From Alentia gelatinosa (Eukaryota; Annelida; Polychaeta; Phyllodocida; Polynoidae): 64,000 bases of DNA. Positions 33,901 to 47,699 of the stretch are shown piece by piece. Position numbers and translations under genes: made by a program. How positions within the stretch are numbered: position 1 is the stretch's first letter; the number at the start of each line of letters is the position of its first letter. The stretch is taken from NCBI GenBank assembly GCA_950022655.1, contig OX465584.1, positions 43,382,723 to 43,446,722 on the forward strand, in the 5' to 3' direction. The notes under the pieces are model-generated. The model searched no databases. It was not told the origin of the DNA and worked only from the letters and a program-made list of their open reading frames with translations.

Positions 33901-36540
33901 TGCACTATGGTTGATGCGATCTCTGAATGACCACACTTGAATCGATGCTAGACTCGAATATGAAAGTCATAACTGTTGTTTAATTATCACCCTTTAAATA
34001 AATGAAAAAAGACACCCCTCTCTACTGACATGTTTCTCCAGTGCGTCAAGGTTCGCTTGTCCGGTGGTATGATTCTCACATGTGGCAACGGTCCAGGCCA
34101 CAGCCATCGAACCCATTAGTCCACCCTTGTAGCAGAACGACGCACCTCTCTGAGTCACCATATAGCAGTGTTCATGTTAACATTGATTATACATGTATTT
34201 TCAATTTCATTGTATTTATAAATGAAATTTGTATTTATAAATGTGAATCTAAACAAATGCAGTCCATAATTTCCCTGGTTTAGTCGATAAATGGGGATCC
34301 TCTTGTTATTATGATTCACCTACAATACCTCCAGCAGCGGTGTCGTCCATCGAGAGCCTTTTCTGCATGCCAAATGGCACAGAGACGATCTGATGACGTG
34401 GCAGACTCTGAGACATTTGGCGCTAAAGCGTTGTGCCTGGACGTTTACAGGACTTGGTTTGTAATGGCGCTATGCATGGACGACGTAGCATCCTTCATTA
34501 AGCCCAGAACGGAAGTCATATCTGTTATATACCTTAAATTTGCCATATTTTTACCTTCAAATTGGGTCATCTTGTTTGGCTCCACCACCTTGCCAGGTAC
34601 GTATGGTTTACTAGAGGTCCCACATTGCGATGGTGGCGCCGCAAAGAAAGAGGGGCAGAACTACAATACATTTTGCTGTTGTAGTCAGATGAACTTGTTG
34701 TTATTGACCGGTTTTGTATAAATAAGCTATTTAAACTCTATTAGGTAAATTCCCCACGTTATACCTCGATATTCGGTCATTATGCATTCTTATTCATTAC
34801 GAGGAGTTTATAAAACAGCTCCGAACTCTAGAAAATCGACAGGAGTAATCTGGAAGTCCAACACGCCCGATGTGATTATTGCACATGCGTGAAAATATGT
34901 TAATTATATCCCCACTCTCCTGAACGTAGTCTCCGCTATTTGGTAAGGATGTGTATAACAGAAGATACGATTGGAGAGCAGCCAACGGCACACTCCTCAG
35001 CTAGGCGGACGTTAATTATGTCACGTGATCACACGCCATCTACATCGCGTACGGGTAAGAGTACTGCCTTGGTAGGCGCAGGTAGTATGTGTTGGATGTA
35101 CTGCCATAGGTATATAACATTATGTATCGTACACAACTACATACTTTTGTAATAACTCATTATGGCGGTCGAAGAAAACCAGTCCCAAGCTGAGATTGCA
35201 GCCGCTTTAGTGGTTGAATACTGAAATGAGTTGACTATCCCAAATTGTGAAATGCAAAAAGTCGATAAAAGACTTTTCTCAACAAAAAAGGTGGATCCAC
35301 ATAGATCCAAATCTGTCATTCTTAACTATAAATGAATTCAACTGTATATATTTATAAAGTCTTCCCCTTAGCATATTTCCGCTGTTTAAGTTAAGAAATA
35401 ACAAAACACTTGCTTATAGTACTGACCAACGAGTCACGCCTAGAGTGAATTAAGATGCCTTTCCCAAATGTGAAGGAAGCCACTGACAATCTGGATTCAA
35501 CCCCATGGTTTCTTTTGTTGAATGATATATCCCTTTGTATTCTGTCAATTGATAAGTGATGAGCATATTTGTTGTACGATTGCTGAAACAGAATATATAT
35601 GTTGGTGACAGTAGGATGACATGCTTGTGTGTTTACATATGGGGATGATTTATCCCTCCGATATATCATGCCGTGGTATAATGTCGGCCCCATTGCATGT
35701 AGGATCCTGTAGGTATTATTACTGTTTATCATGACATATTGTGATTCATCACTGCTGTCCAACATGAAAACACAATAACTTTGAATTGGACTGCCCGCGC
35801 ATTAGCGACGACATTGTATTAAAGCCAACAACCCACTGAGCGAAAAGAACTTCTACCAAGGGTCTTACTATGCATCTCCCAATGAAAAATCAAAAATGCA
35901 TTGGAAGGAAAGCTAAAATCATGGCAATTGATCAGTGGCCATCCATAAAGTACGTAGGCAGAATTTCTGAAAGTGCGTACTTACTTTATGGATGGTCATA
36001 TTTCTACGATTCCTCGATGATGCAGCCCGGTAGTCTACGATATTCAGACACGTTTGATTGTCTCAGAGTATTAATCTGCATCAGAGTGATTTCGGTGGCT
36101 AGACTAAATGTTTGTCTATGAAACAGACCGTCCCAGTCTGTCTACAATTTTTCATAATCTGAATCGTAAGGTTTTATCGTAGTAAGTGGACGCCCGGCTT
36201 AATATTTTAACTCTATCTTCTCTTGGTTTGTGGGAGCTATGAAAAGCCTGATACCTAATTGCATTAGTGAAGCAGTGGGAACTCCATCAATCCATTGACC
36301 CCAACAAGACGCCACAAACACAGTTCAGGGTCATATAAATGGGAAGGGGGTGATATTTGTGTCACTGTTCAGTATTCTGTAATCTATGTCAGCATTTCGG
36401 TTGATTTTGTTACTACCACTTGCTATTTAGTCCTAGTAGTACACTCGGACGTGTGATTGTCAGAGTGAAAAAGTGACATCTAAATTGCATCCATAAATAG
36501 AATCGTGCTAAGTACATATACTATTGTGTACAATATGTGA
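31000..36540. other. Upstream flank of the M13-like gene; no gene recognised
   Basis: The first kilobase may hold the promoter and any 5' untranslated exon; no TATA or initiator could be assigned. A 15-nt poly-C run is at 32732-32746. The longest ORF (34311-34721, plus strand, 136 codons) matches nothing I recognise and lacks splice or context support. Confidence 0.4.
35938..35998. repeat. Hairpin GGCCATCCATAAAGTACGTA
   Basis: The left arm is at 35938-35957 and the near-complementary right arm at 35973-35997 (TGCGTACTTACTTTATGGATG). A single arm of the same type (CTATCCATAAAGTATGTAAG) is at about 42673. Confidence 0.85.
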
Positions 36541-36542
36541 TC

Positions 36543-36544
<2 letters not shown>

Positions 36545-36614
<70 letters not shown>
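36545..36614. repeat. (AT)n microsatellite
   Basis: About 70 nt of alternating AT, followed directly by a small hairpin (ACTGGGTATAT, then ATATACCCAGT). Confidence 0.95.
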
Positions 36615-36617
<3 letters not shown>

Positions 36618-36659
36618 TGGGTATATGTTAGGAATATACCCAGTATATTCATATATAAA

Positions 36660-37886
36660 GGCTCAGTGGCGCCTCCAAGCGTCAGGTGCTGGAATCAAAT
36701 TCTCCACACCCCAACCTCTCAAGCGTCACCGACGCAATTCTACCTTGTGAATAAATTATAAAATATGATTAGGCGAGGGAAAAGTTATTTGGTAATATTT
36801 ATCAAATTGACCCTTTAACATGATATACATTAGAAGTGAATCTTGATAGTGAGATGGATAGTCGTCCGTGGCAACTTCTCACTTTAAGATAGAAGGGAAG
36901 CAACAGAATTACTTTTTTTATAAAGTATTTATTGACACATACCGTCATCGCGCACGCGATGATTTTCAGATGCAGTCACATATAAAGTAACAGAAAATGA
37001 TAGGTTGGTAACCATGTCTACCTTCTAATGAAAACGGGGAACGAACATCACTGACAACGATTTGTAGGCTTCCCGCAGGATTATAATATTATCACTCCTT
37101 TACCTATGGCAAGATTTCTTGATGGCAATATTGTCTCAAGCAATTGGAATTCATACCGTTAGGCGATAGGGTACTTCTTTCCTGTGGCATGTGTCGGCAT
37201 TATATACTTATCATATCTCATTATGTGAAATGTGTAAGAAAATTAAAAGATAAAAGGGGGTTGGCCAATGGAACAATTGGATCCATGTAGCGACATTGTG
37301 AAGTGATGTCCTGTAGAGGGATTGCGGCACTCAGAGGTTGGAAAAAAAGATGTAGCGATGTTGATTAAATAATTGTTTACCTCGTGTACATAATGATATG
37401 ATGAATGTCATTAAATGTTCACAACAGAGAAATATTCAAAGGAATATTTAGATGCATGTGTAACGACGCTGCGTTTAGCTTCAGCTGGTGTGACAGGCCA
37501 GGCCAGGAGTTCCAACCCTCCTGATTGGTTTACTCAGTAAACGAAAGTTGACGGGAACCTCCCTTACCAATATCGTAGGGGCCCTCTAAGCTGTATATGA
37601 TGTGGGAGCACATGAATATGGCCCTGTTTGAATGAGGAAGCGGAAAATATAATAGGATTAATTAATAATATGATTCTTTTCGCAGAGAAAACCAATGATG
37701 CCTCTAAAAAAGAGTCATGAATGAAGGTGTCGTCCGAATAACCGCATTAAAGTTGGTAAACTTTGTGTAAATCTAAAGTCAAATTCCTTGTAACTTGTGA
37801 TATGAAGGATGAAGGTCAGGTCACAGGATACACTGAGGTATTTTCGGAACGCGAAGTTATACCACGACGGATATTCAAAAGTATAT
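36660..37886. other. No gene recognised
   Basis: No ORF of coding quality, no element ends and no RNA gene could be supported here. Confidence 0.4.
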
Positions 37887-38025
37887 ACACAATAATGTTT
37901 GATTAAATTTTCTACGGTGGGTAAGTGCGTGAAGACGTCTATGCCCGTTCGCGTAAACAAAATTTTACGTGAAAGGGAATAGACGTTTTCACGTACTAAC
38001 CCATCGTAGAATATTTGATCAAATA
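37887..38025. repeat. Long imperfect hairpin beginning ACACAATAATG, copy 3
   Basis: The left arm contains TTCTACGGTGGGTAAGTGCG and the right arm CACGTACTAACCCATCGTAGAA. The outer sequence ACACAATAATG is also the start of the hairpin at 40122 and resembles that at 6468. The inner core differs from the GTTGACGCG type. Confidence 0.75.
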
Positions 38026-38255
38026 TATCTATATAAGGCCACTCAAAAAAAAAAAATTGTTTCTCATCACCAAGCCATGAAAAATATGACGAGGGCGTTT
38101 GTTTTGTTTTTTTTTTGTTTTTTTTTATTTTTTTAGCTGGGTCAGAGATGGCTTTTTAAGTGTAATAATATGGACTTCAGACACTTATTTAGGTCATATC
38201 TTGCAGTCTCACTGTAAGTTCCTAATATCTCACTCATTTTACTGTGTGTATGGCA

Positions 38256-39277
38256 TTCCGACAAGGTCCACGACAGGCCTATGATTGGTGGACTTGTCGT
38301 AGCCTTGTCGTGGTTGGTGGACCCCAGTTCCTGACAAGAGTCTACGACAAGGCCATGACAGGCTGCGACTGGGAAGCTTGTCTGGGGCCTTCCGACAAGG
38401 CTATGACAAAATCGAACATGTTCGATTTTCCCTACAACAGGACCTTTGTCGTGGAGTGTCATGGCGTGTCAGGAGCGTGTGGGGTGTCCCAGGAGCGGGG
38501 TTTTACTCTAAAGGTGGGCGTCCATCAACCACGACAAGGCTACAACAAGTGCCGACATGAAAGTTCCAATCGCAGCCTTGTCGTGAGAAGAGCAGTGTTG
38601 GGACAGCATGGCGGGCGTGTCGTAGATGTTGCTGGTTGCCGTAAAAAAGGCGCCCAGTGATATCGAGGAATCCACAACAGTCCATGACAAAGGTCTAGTT
38701 GTAGCAAAAATCGAACATGTTCAAGATTGTCGTAGCCTTGTCGGAAGGCCCCCGGCAAGCTTTATGTTGCAGCCTGTCGTGGCCTTGTCGTAGCCTCTTG
38801 TCAGGAACTGGGGTCCACCAACACAGCAGTGTCATGGCGTGGCGGGAGCGTGTGGGGTGTCCCAGGAGCGGGGTTTTACTCTAAAGGGGGGCGTCCACCA
38901 ACCACGACAAGGCTATGACAAGTGCCGACATGAAAGTTCCAATCGCAGCCTTGTCGCAGCCTTGTCGTGAGAAGAGCAGTGTCCACGAGCATGGCGGGCG
39001 TGTCGTAGATGTTGCTGGTTGCCATTAAAAAAGCGCCCATGGTTCCGACACACTACGATAGTGATATCCGGGAATCCACAAGACTCCACAACAAAGGTCT
39101 AGTCGTAGCCGACAAGCTTCATGTCGCAGCCTGTCGTGGCCTTGTTGTAGCCTCTTGTCGGGAACTGGGGTCCACCAACCACGACAAGGCTACGATAAGG
39201 CTTCCAATGGTAGAGCTGTCGTGGACCTTGTCGGAAAGCCATTGTCGTAGCCTTGTCATGGTTGGTGGATGCCCCCC
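38256..39277. mobile_element. Composite cluster of CGACAAGG-family elements (about 1 kb)
   Basis: Several copies or part-copies lie head to tail. The right end GGTTGGTGGATGCCCCCC is followed by TTAA at 39278; internal ends AAAGGGGGGCGTCC occur near 38510 and 38880. A block with GAAAGTTCCAATCGCAGCC occurs twice (38566 and 38933). The palindrome AATCGAACATGTTCGATT is intact at about 38412 and decayed near 38709. Confidence 0.7.
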
Positions 39278-40121
39278 TTAATTGGTTACATGACACCACT
39301 TGATGCATCACTTTTGCCAACCATATAACCACATTGAATGCATTCCTGACATCAGGAGCTTTAATTTGATACCAAATACTCATATTTTTCATGATTTCTA
39401 TCAAATTTTCATCTCATCTATGAAAAAAAAAAAAAAAAAATCTTCTAAAAACGTTTTTGCTGACGCGCGCGGTGATGAGAAACAAGGTTTTTTTTTTAAG
39501 TGGCCTAACATCCTAGAAGCCCGACCTTAAAAAGACTCCTAACATAGTACTCGCCTATAAAACAGTTAACCAGCAGGCTAACGGTAAAACGACTAGATGT
39601 CAGGGCCGCGACAGTTGCCGGCCCCACCACAAAAAATAAACAAATAAAATATCCCAAAATGGGACGAACTCACCTACAAACAAGCAGTCAATGATGATGA
39701 ATTTTTAGGGTCAAACCCCCCCAAAGTGCCACACTAAACGAGAAGAAGTAATCTTCGAAACTGCAAGTCTCTCGTCCCCGTATCTGAGGAGAACGGTCCG
39801 ATAAACTTGAATCTACAGTAGTTTGTCCGCCTTCCCCCACATATAAAATGTCCCCACCCCACTGAGCACCAAATGGTCAGCCCCTGCTTGTAGCAGAAAG
39901 GCAGTGCCCAGCGTGAGGACGTTTCTACAGTGACAGCGAGTTGTGTACTACGCTGTCCAATCAGAATCGACCTTACGGCAAAACTATGTTAAGTTCAGCC
40001 AATAGGAACGGGGATAACATCTAGCACACGGCGCCACCGACGCCGCGGCGAGTACGAAAATAACGTTAGAGGACACTTGTGGTCGTGTTACGCACGATAG
40101 CAGACGTCTGACTTTCATATA

Positions 40122-40268
40122 CACAATAATGACTGGTTTTGTTTACGAGTGGCCATAATCTCAGAGTAGTTGACGCGTAGTAATATCCGAGCGATTAGCG
40201 AGGATATTACGTCGTCAACTACGAGGAGATTACGGTCATTCGTATACTAAACCAGTTGTTATTGTATT
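40122..40268. repeat. Long hairpin (GTTGACGCGTAGTAATA family), copy 2
   Basis: Same core as 6468-6612: GTTGACGCGTAGTAATATCC, GAGCGATTAGCGAG loop, ATATTACGTCGTCAAC. Both copies are followed by TATTTATTAYCCATCT on the right. Confidence 0.85.
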
Positions 40269-40570
40269 TATTACCCATCTATACTATATTGATAACAAAT
40301 CTATTGCAATTAAAAAGTTTCTGTAAGTCATTTAGTTCAAGACATCACAGCACTGTCAAGTCTGGCAGTAATTCTGTGTACATACACCAATAACATAGTT
40401 CGCCATTAATCTGCACTTTTAGCATGTAAAGTATGTTATGACAGTGATCTCTGATGGTAAATGAGATTATTATGATTGATTCCAAATAATTAGCATTGGA
40501 GGAACATTCAAGAAACTTATTTTGGAGTACACAATAATTCAACCTCTTTATGGACAGAACTATTTTTCCG

Positions 40571-40590
40571 GAATCTCCTGCAGGAGATTC
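40571..40590. repeat. 20-bp perfect palindrome
   Basis: GAATCTCCTGCAGGAGATTC, followed 9 nt later by another AGAATCTCCGG. Confidence 0.9.
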
Positions 40591-40619
40591 TGACATGCCA
40601 GAATCTCCGGGTAGCTAAT

Positions 40620-41780
40620 TCCAGGTGCCATATACATTTCCTATGGAGACTCCGTAATCGGTGGGTAATAAAAGTACTTCCTTTCCCCTAACTATGTTCG
40701 ATGGTCAGACATATATACCACTCTACCACCTGAGGATTCTCCAAACAACATGAGTCACTACTTTGCGAAAGTAAAAACCCAGCCATACTAGTATGCATCA
40801 CAGTTATTGAGGATTATACAAAGTAAAAAAGTCTTTTTGCAAAATCCAAATTGAAATTTCTGTATAAAGATTGAACGCGTGCTAATGGACGTGTCCTACA
40901 CGGGCCTGGCCCTTTGTAGGACACATTTTGCTGCATTGTATTAGCATCTAAATATTTAATCCCGTCGTGAATACAACACACATGGTACTGAATTTATCTC
41001 AAGAGATTGTGATCTGCTTTAAACCCACTGCGTGTTTTTGGCGGAATTCTTTTGTACACTTTGTACCTTGCTGAATCCAATTTTTAAAATTCACCTAAAC
41101 CCTATAGCAGGTATTCAAAAAACTTGCCGATCACACTTCTTGGACTACAGTGAAGGACTCATGCAGAAATGCGGTATTCCTATTTCAGATATTACTGAAC
41201 AAGTAGACGATACATTTTTACACGGGGTTTGTAGGGAAGACACGAAGTAAACGGGGCCCCGGTGATATAATTTTAGTCGCATTAGGTGTGTTGATAACAG
41301 GTTAATAATGAGTAGCGCATGTAGAAAACAACCATGGGAAAATGTTACATGGCCAGCAATGTTGCTGATACAAAGTGCATGGGTTAACTACAAGCTCAGA
41401 CGGATGATAGCGTGGTGTCTTCACTCAAGATGGCAGCACTGTGACCGAATAACCATGCCAACAGAGCATCTGAGTTAGATTGAGCATCTGGTCAGACTGG
41501 TACACACAGTCCCACCAATATGCACGTGTTCGGGTCATATTCCGCTTCATAACACCCTACATTATATAGATCTGCCAAGCATATAGATACAGGCTTCCGT
41601 AATGAGAAAGCAGAATAATAGTGATTAAGTTGGGTTATTAAGGTTACCGTTGCTGATAGAGACTTGTAGTGTGAGTAGTGCTTGCCTTTCCCGCCAGGTG
41701 GGGTACAGAAGCATTGTTTAACTTCAGGTAGTTCATAAAGCAGTAACTAGGTGGCCGACTGTAGTATCTGCAGATGGAGC
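40620..41780. other. No gene recognised
   Basis: Moderately AT-rich sequence. A 72-codon plus-strand ORF at 41032-41250 has no recognised domain and no clear splice sites. Confidence 0.4.
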
Positions 41781-41789
41781 CTACATTCG

Positions 41790-42060
41790 GGTGTCAGATC
41801 CTGTATTGTGGCTCTTCGTTCTCAGGAAACTCGACTGACTTTCAAACTTTAATTATGGTTTCCTTGTCTGTCTACAACCATCCCAGAGAAGGATGACTTT
41901 AAGATGAAACCCCCGACATGATTGTTCTCACATGAAAGGCTCTATAAGCATATGTGAAAAAGACATAGAGATATGACAGTGGCCTATTATCACTATTAAC
42001 AAGATCTAGGCTCTTCAGCTCACTGGACGCTCTTCGTAGTGAAATAACCCACTCACCCAC
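41790..42060 (+). repeat. Dispersed repeat, copy of 55440-55705
   Basis: Shared blocks include CTGTATTGTGGCTCTTCGTT (TTCTGGCTCTTTGTT in the other copy), CATCCCAGAGAAGGATGAC and TTCAGCTCA, in the same order and orientation. Confidence 0.75.
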
Positions 42061-43850
42061 ACCTGAACTGAATTTCCTATTCCGTCGGCATTTTTAAAAC
42101 ATGCTTCTACATCAATAATTAGCAGACTTATCGGTCTTATCATACTTTCGAAACCGAAAAGACATTTTTTAGTAATAGCTAACGTTCTGGTTGTTGATCA
42201 GCCTCGTGGCTTAAGAAATACTTCATGCCATGCCCAATGTATACAGCCACTCAATGCTAAGCCTATGGTGTGTTTTTTTTAATCTGGGGTAGGATTGATT
42301 ATTTGCTGAAACCTAAGGGATAGGTAATAGAAATAAATATTATTCTTCTAACAACCAGAGGCACAAAAAGTATTAATTTTCTTGATATATTTTTATATCA
42401 GGAACAGAAATACCTTCGTGACCCAGTTGTCCAATAAACGTTTCATAATCTCCACTTATAAGTTATATAATTATATCACATGTGTGTGTCCTCGATGGAG
42501 GAAGGATGTCAGGTCACCTTTTATCATCTCCTACCCCGGCTTACCTGTCCAGATACAGTACACCCATAGTTGGCCCCTCAGATCTGAGAGTGGCAGTTAA
42601 GGAGCCCTCCTCACAGGCACTAGTAAATCACTCAGATTACGCTTTCTTGTCATGCCACTTACAGCTTGGGGCTATCCATAAAGTATGTAAGTTCATAAAC
42701 TTGAGAGTCCAAAATACCAGAAATTCCCTGCACTCCTTGCACTCCTTTATGGAAATATCAGTAAGTTGATGTCGTAAGCTGCATTTTGTGTCACTAATTA
42801 TACACTCTCATAAATGTTACATAACGTCAATAGCAGGTTAAAAGATAAAACTTATAGAACGTCATCAAATTAAAGTGGATTTCACCGATCTGATCAAATG
42901 TCAGTTTGATCATTCCTATCCATTTGGACTTTCCGCCAAAATATTTCGGGGGCAGAAACTATATGTATGACATTTACTCTCGAGACAAACCACTAAACAA
43001 CCATCAAGTATTCGTTGATATGCTCATAACCATTCCTCCTCTTAAACATGGAACGCAGGCAAGTGATAAATCGAATCTGTGTAAATTAAAGTAAGTAGCG
43101 CATTCGATTACCTTTTTTTTAATTTTCTAGCAGACCTTACGCAATAGCGTCTGCTCATTGGATCATGCTCATGGAAACAGGTGCGTTAGATTTATAACAT
43201 AAATGTCCCCGAGCCACCTCAACATCATGTACTTTTGTTAAAAAATACAGTGCAGTGCTTTGTGTTGGCGAGTCACTGAGATTAGTGTCGCTACAATATA
43301 CAAGTGAACCCCACACAAGAGATAGGATTCTCTGAAAGGACGAAACAAGGATATTCCATAGTAGAATGCACAGATTGCTTACCTACTTATATGGCAGATA
43401 TCGTAAAACAACTTGTCCTTAATTTTATAGATTGTGTTGCCCTTCCTAATGATGGTCAGCGCAAACCTTATAGCTCGCAGTATTGTTGGTGGCAGGGAAT
43501 ATGGCTAAGGTCGTCAGACCTTGCCAATAGCGCCCCTGGAGCAATTCAATTAACCCACCCCCTCATTCGGTACCCCTGTTTATCGCTCACTTGACCATCC
43601 GGAAATGTTAATGGAACAATGAAGTGGTGCCCCCTCTCGTCCTGGCGACGCACTATATCCTCCATTGATGCCGACCCCAGTCTAGTGCTCAGTTACCATA
43701 GTAACGTGCTGTGCATATTGCGGCTTGGGCTTTGATTGGGCAGGCCTCCCTTTTTCAGTGGGTCTCTTGGATTTGTTTTATAACGGCGCCCTTTAGCATC
43801 TCTTAAAGAGGATCTGTGCCCGCGCTTTTCACCGCCATTGCCTCACAACC

Positions 43851-43908
43851 ATGTCCCGGTATCAGAGACCACAGGTTGGGGTGGTCAATTTTTGTCAACT
43901 TGGACATG
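43851..43908 (+). other. Candidate first coding exon (weak)
   Basis: ATG in the context ACAACCATG opens 19 codons (MSRYQRPQVGVVNFCQLGH) and then G|GTAAAT, a plausible donor. The 200 bases upstream are promoter-like in composition, with a CCAAT-type GATTGGGCAGG. No partner exon is proven. The phase (1) fits the acceptor at 47117, which is expected by chance one time in three. Confidence 0.15.
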
Positions 43909-44884
43909 GTAAATTTCTGTTTGATTTTATGTGGTCTTGATAGGAAAGGTGTATTTTCTGAGTGGAACGATATATAATTACGTGAGAAGAAACTGAAATT
44001 AGTCTGAGACTATTATTGGAATTTTTCGTCGGTATTCTTTCATAATGTACACAAAGGTATAGGCCCACTACGTAATACCGTGCACCAACTTTAATCCCGT
44101 CGCACATCGATTTGCATTATGATTGACTTCCCGATTCAAATTTTTTTTAAACATTGGAAAGCCAGACAAAATTGTAGCAATACTACACAGCTACGACGCA
44201 CCCTACGAAACACTATGATTGGCTCCCGGCATGCCACGATGAAAAGCCCGAAACATAAGCCTCTCAATAAAATCAAATATGTTCGATCTTTCGTTGCATA
44301 ACAATGTGTATTGGAAGCCTATTTCACAGGAAAATCTCTCTCTCACATGAGAAATACCTGATAGAATAAACTGACGGGTCGTCAGCCTAGATATGGTTTC
44401 AATCAGTTAAATCTAATAGTCTGAAACTAAGAGTTTTCGAGAAAAAAATTATGATGCTATCACAGTTATATATCCAAAACCGATTGTTTTAGTGTGTGAC
44501 AAATAATATTATATTGTTTTGTAGATACTTGCAAAAATGATTGATATTCATGCACTTTATCTAATATATATTATATTTAAATATCAAAAGAATGTCTGTG
44601 ATATGCAGTGGTACACTGAGTGAATCGTGAGGTAATCGTAACCTTGGTCACCAACATTGTCCAATTACAGCCGTTCTGACACACATATGGGCTACAGACA
44701 GAATTTCTGGGGACCTCCCAACACACCACGATTTTGCCATATCTAATCTTAGTGTATCAGAAGGTCTATCGTGGTGAATCGGCGTTAGTTATTAGTCGAT
44801 TTTGACTCTGAGGTAATTGTTCGATTTGACCACCTTGAGGGGTTGGTCAGCAATTATGCATGTCAAATCGGTATCACTGATCCC

Positions 44885-46830
44885 TATCCACATAAGTTTT
44901 GACAGTATTCACTGTTAGCCTCTTTTCTATGCAGAATTCATTCATAATATCTAGTTAGAACTGTTTGCATGATGTTTCTTATCAGCTCAGTACTTCTCCC
45001 GCTCACTATCAGTATTAGATCGTCTGTATACATGACCATTTCTGACTGCTGTAGAACTTTAAGGATGTTGTTTACGAAAATTATAGATAGGATGGGACCA
45101 AGGACTGATCCCTGTGGTACTCAAAAGTTTACTGGCAGGCTAGCCATGTCTGTATCTTTGCTGTTAATACTCTGAGTTCTAGAGGCCAGGTACAATCACA
45201 GTAATCTCAGGGCATTTTGATCCAACTCCTATATTATCGAGGTTTTGTATTAATAGTAAATGGTGAACACTATAGAACACCTTTTTAAGCTCTATGAAGG
45301 CACAAAGGCTAGTATCTTTTAGGTCTCTATTGTATTCGATCGTATTTATTACTTTCAAGATGGCTTGAGAGGTTGATCTACTGGGCATAAAAAGAAACAG
45401 ATTTCTATCAATTATATAATAGGTTGTTAAAATGTTCATAAGGTGACCATGGAGTGCCTTTTCCACAAGATTTGAAATGAGGGGGAGCACTGTAATCGGT
45501 CTCTAGTTGTCAAAGAGTTCCAGGTTTCCTTGCTTGGTGAGTGGAGTAATGAAGTCCTTTGCTAATGTTCCTGGGAAAATAGAGCTGTTTATTATACTGT
45601 TTATAATTTTACACAGTATACCAGATGAGCAAGAAAGGTATTCTTCAGGAAATCTGTATTAAGAATTGTATTCCTGATGATTTATCAATTTCCAGGGCTT
45701 TCACTAGTTTAATACAGTCTGCAATTGCGATTTGATCGAAGTCAAGTGGTCCATGGCCAAAGATTATTTCCTCTGGTATCTCATTGACAGTTATGTTAAT
45801 ACAACTTTGAAACTTTGAGCAATAAACTCACCTATAACAGCTCAATAGTTGTTCATATCTTGAAGGTTCGCACTATCAAACATAATCTCATGTACTGGTA
45901 TGTTTTGTTTATCAGAACCCTCAGGGCACCATAATCCATTCAAGGTTCTCCAGAACCTTTTAGGGTCTATATTTTTGTTCTGAAGTGACTGTTTTATCAT
46001 CTTCGCTTAATGGCTCTTTGTTTTTACTTATGGTTGCAGAGAACTCCTGGCTTCATTCAACTTTTCCACATAAATTATATTTTCCTCTGATATTTTCTTG
46101 GTGAATTTACTTCTCGCTCTTATTACCTTTATCATACCCAATGGTATACTCAGGTCATCCTTTTGGTGGATAATGTATTCCTTGGCAGGGGAACTTTGTC
46201 AAGATATTGGGACTGTGGGATTTCCGATAGTGGGATTTCATTGTATTGCTCTAGGTGGTTCCTAAAGTCCATTCATGTTTATAGATCTGAGTTCTCTTTT
46301 CTGTATTTTTTTTAGTGATTTCAGGTGATTGATGTTTTCTGATCGAATAGATAGGAAGGTGATCTGATATATAAAAGTTGTATATATGTGGTGTTTTCCC
46401 CGAAACTTGAATAGAAAGTTTCCTGTGTGCTCATTAGGTCAAGCTTATTAGTACCTAGAATTTGCTTTAGTATTGCATATTTACTATTGGTTTTGGCAAG
46501 CCTTCATAGCCTTGTGGAGGGGTCCATAGACTGAGATAATTATCTGCATCTTATGATTTGGTTTATCTACATGACATGTCAGGATTTCAAACTTAGGTGT
46601 CAAGAAACAGTATTTATATATATTTTTTCCGCAGAGGGTGTATTCTTTAGCTCTAGATATAGCCCAACACCCCCACCAATTTTCTCACTCTCATAGTTTC
46701 TATCATTCCTGATTAACTTCATGTTACCGATGTACAACATTTCTCCCATGTGCTTGTCTTTTAACCAGATCTCAGTTATCGTCACATGATCACATTTTCT
46801 AAATACATTCTTGACTTCTTAATACATTCT
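44885..46830 (-). pseudogene. LINE (CR1/Jockey-like) remnant with endonuclease and reverse-transcriptase parts
   Basis: Reading on the minus strand from 46830: TEIWLKDKHMG, then SEKIGGGVGLYL, the endonuclease block around the conserved Glu and GGGV. About 1 kb follows in several frames (FWRTLNGLWCPEG, DSANLQDMNNY). The RT part then reads LAKDFITPLTKQGNLELFDN, RPITVLPLISNLVEKALHGH, PSRSTSQAILKVINTIEYN, and VPQGSVLGPILSIIFVNN before YTDDLILIVSG and LTVNTVKTY. Stops and frame changes break it many times. In RT motif A the catalytic Asp is Glu and YADD is YTDD, so the copy is dead. Confidence 0.92.
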
Positions 46831-47117
46831 GTTACTTCTTATAAGTTGATTCCCAGGATCCAAGAGCAACACAAACACATGAAAAAGACAAAAAGAAAAA
46901 AAACCCCAGACAGGAGCAGCTAATGAAGTGCAATAATCAAAGCAGACATGTAAGTCATGCCTGCTGCATTATACATTTATGAAATTATTGGCAATAAGGG
47001 GATGTAATTTTGAATAGCAAAATAAAAGAAATTGGGAATTCGATTGATAAGTGCAATGGGTACCACTCAAGTTTTAAGTATATTTTTACATGTCCTTATT
47101 TTATCTCTTATTTACAG

Positions 47118-47281
47118 TCCACGTTAACAGGGTACCCTCTATTAGTGAAGATATTCTTAACCTATATGGCATGCGATACATTCTTTTTTTTAAAGAATGT
47201 GAACCCTTAAGCAAACTTTCATGGCTCTCAAGTGAAGGAGGCGGCTTATATGTGTCTCCTTTTGCCTCACCGTTCACATAG
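47118..47281 (+). other. Candidate terminal exon (weak)
   Basis: A strong acceptor (CTTATTTTATCTCTTATTTACAG, landmark TCTCTTATTTACAG) precedes an open frame of about 53 codons (NRVPSISEDILNLYGMRYIL and onward) ending at TAG. No domain is recognised and no upstream exon is proven. Confidence 0.15.
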
Positions 47282-47699
47282 TGTTAGGGGAAAGAGACAC
47301 TAATTACCTTGTCCTCCTAACCGAGAGCCTTAAGCGGGATTCTCACGGAGAGGCTCCTGTATATGAGACAGGTGGACTTCACAGTTAGTCCTTAGTCTCA
47401 AGGACCTCTTCCCACGTCCCCGAAATCTCACAGCTAGGACACTACGTGTTGAGAAAACTGCCTTCAGTAACTACCGTCAGCGTTAAATATAAACTCACGC
47501 ATCCCAAAGTTCATTCATTTTTCCGTCCGATAGGCTCCAGATGCACGCTCACGCACCTGGTGCATGCCCATACAATTTTCAAGCATGTTTGAATGACACC
47601 CTCCCTTTTTCACCGGGAGCTCATCGTATAGTGCATCGTCGTGCATCGCAGACTGCATCGGGGAAACTTGGTCCATTGCTACAATTTCACCTGACCTCT

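Noticed and set aside
34311..34721. 136-codon plus-strand ORF
   Set aside because: No ATG-supported context, splice sites or recognised motif; composition is not convincing.
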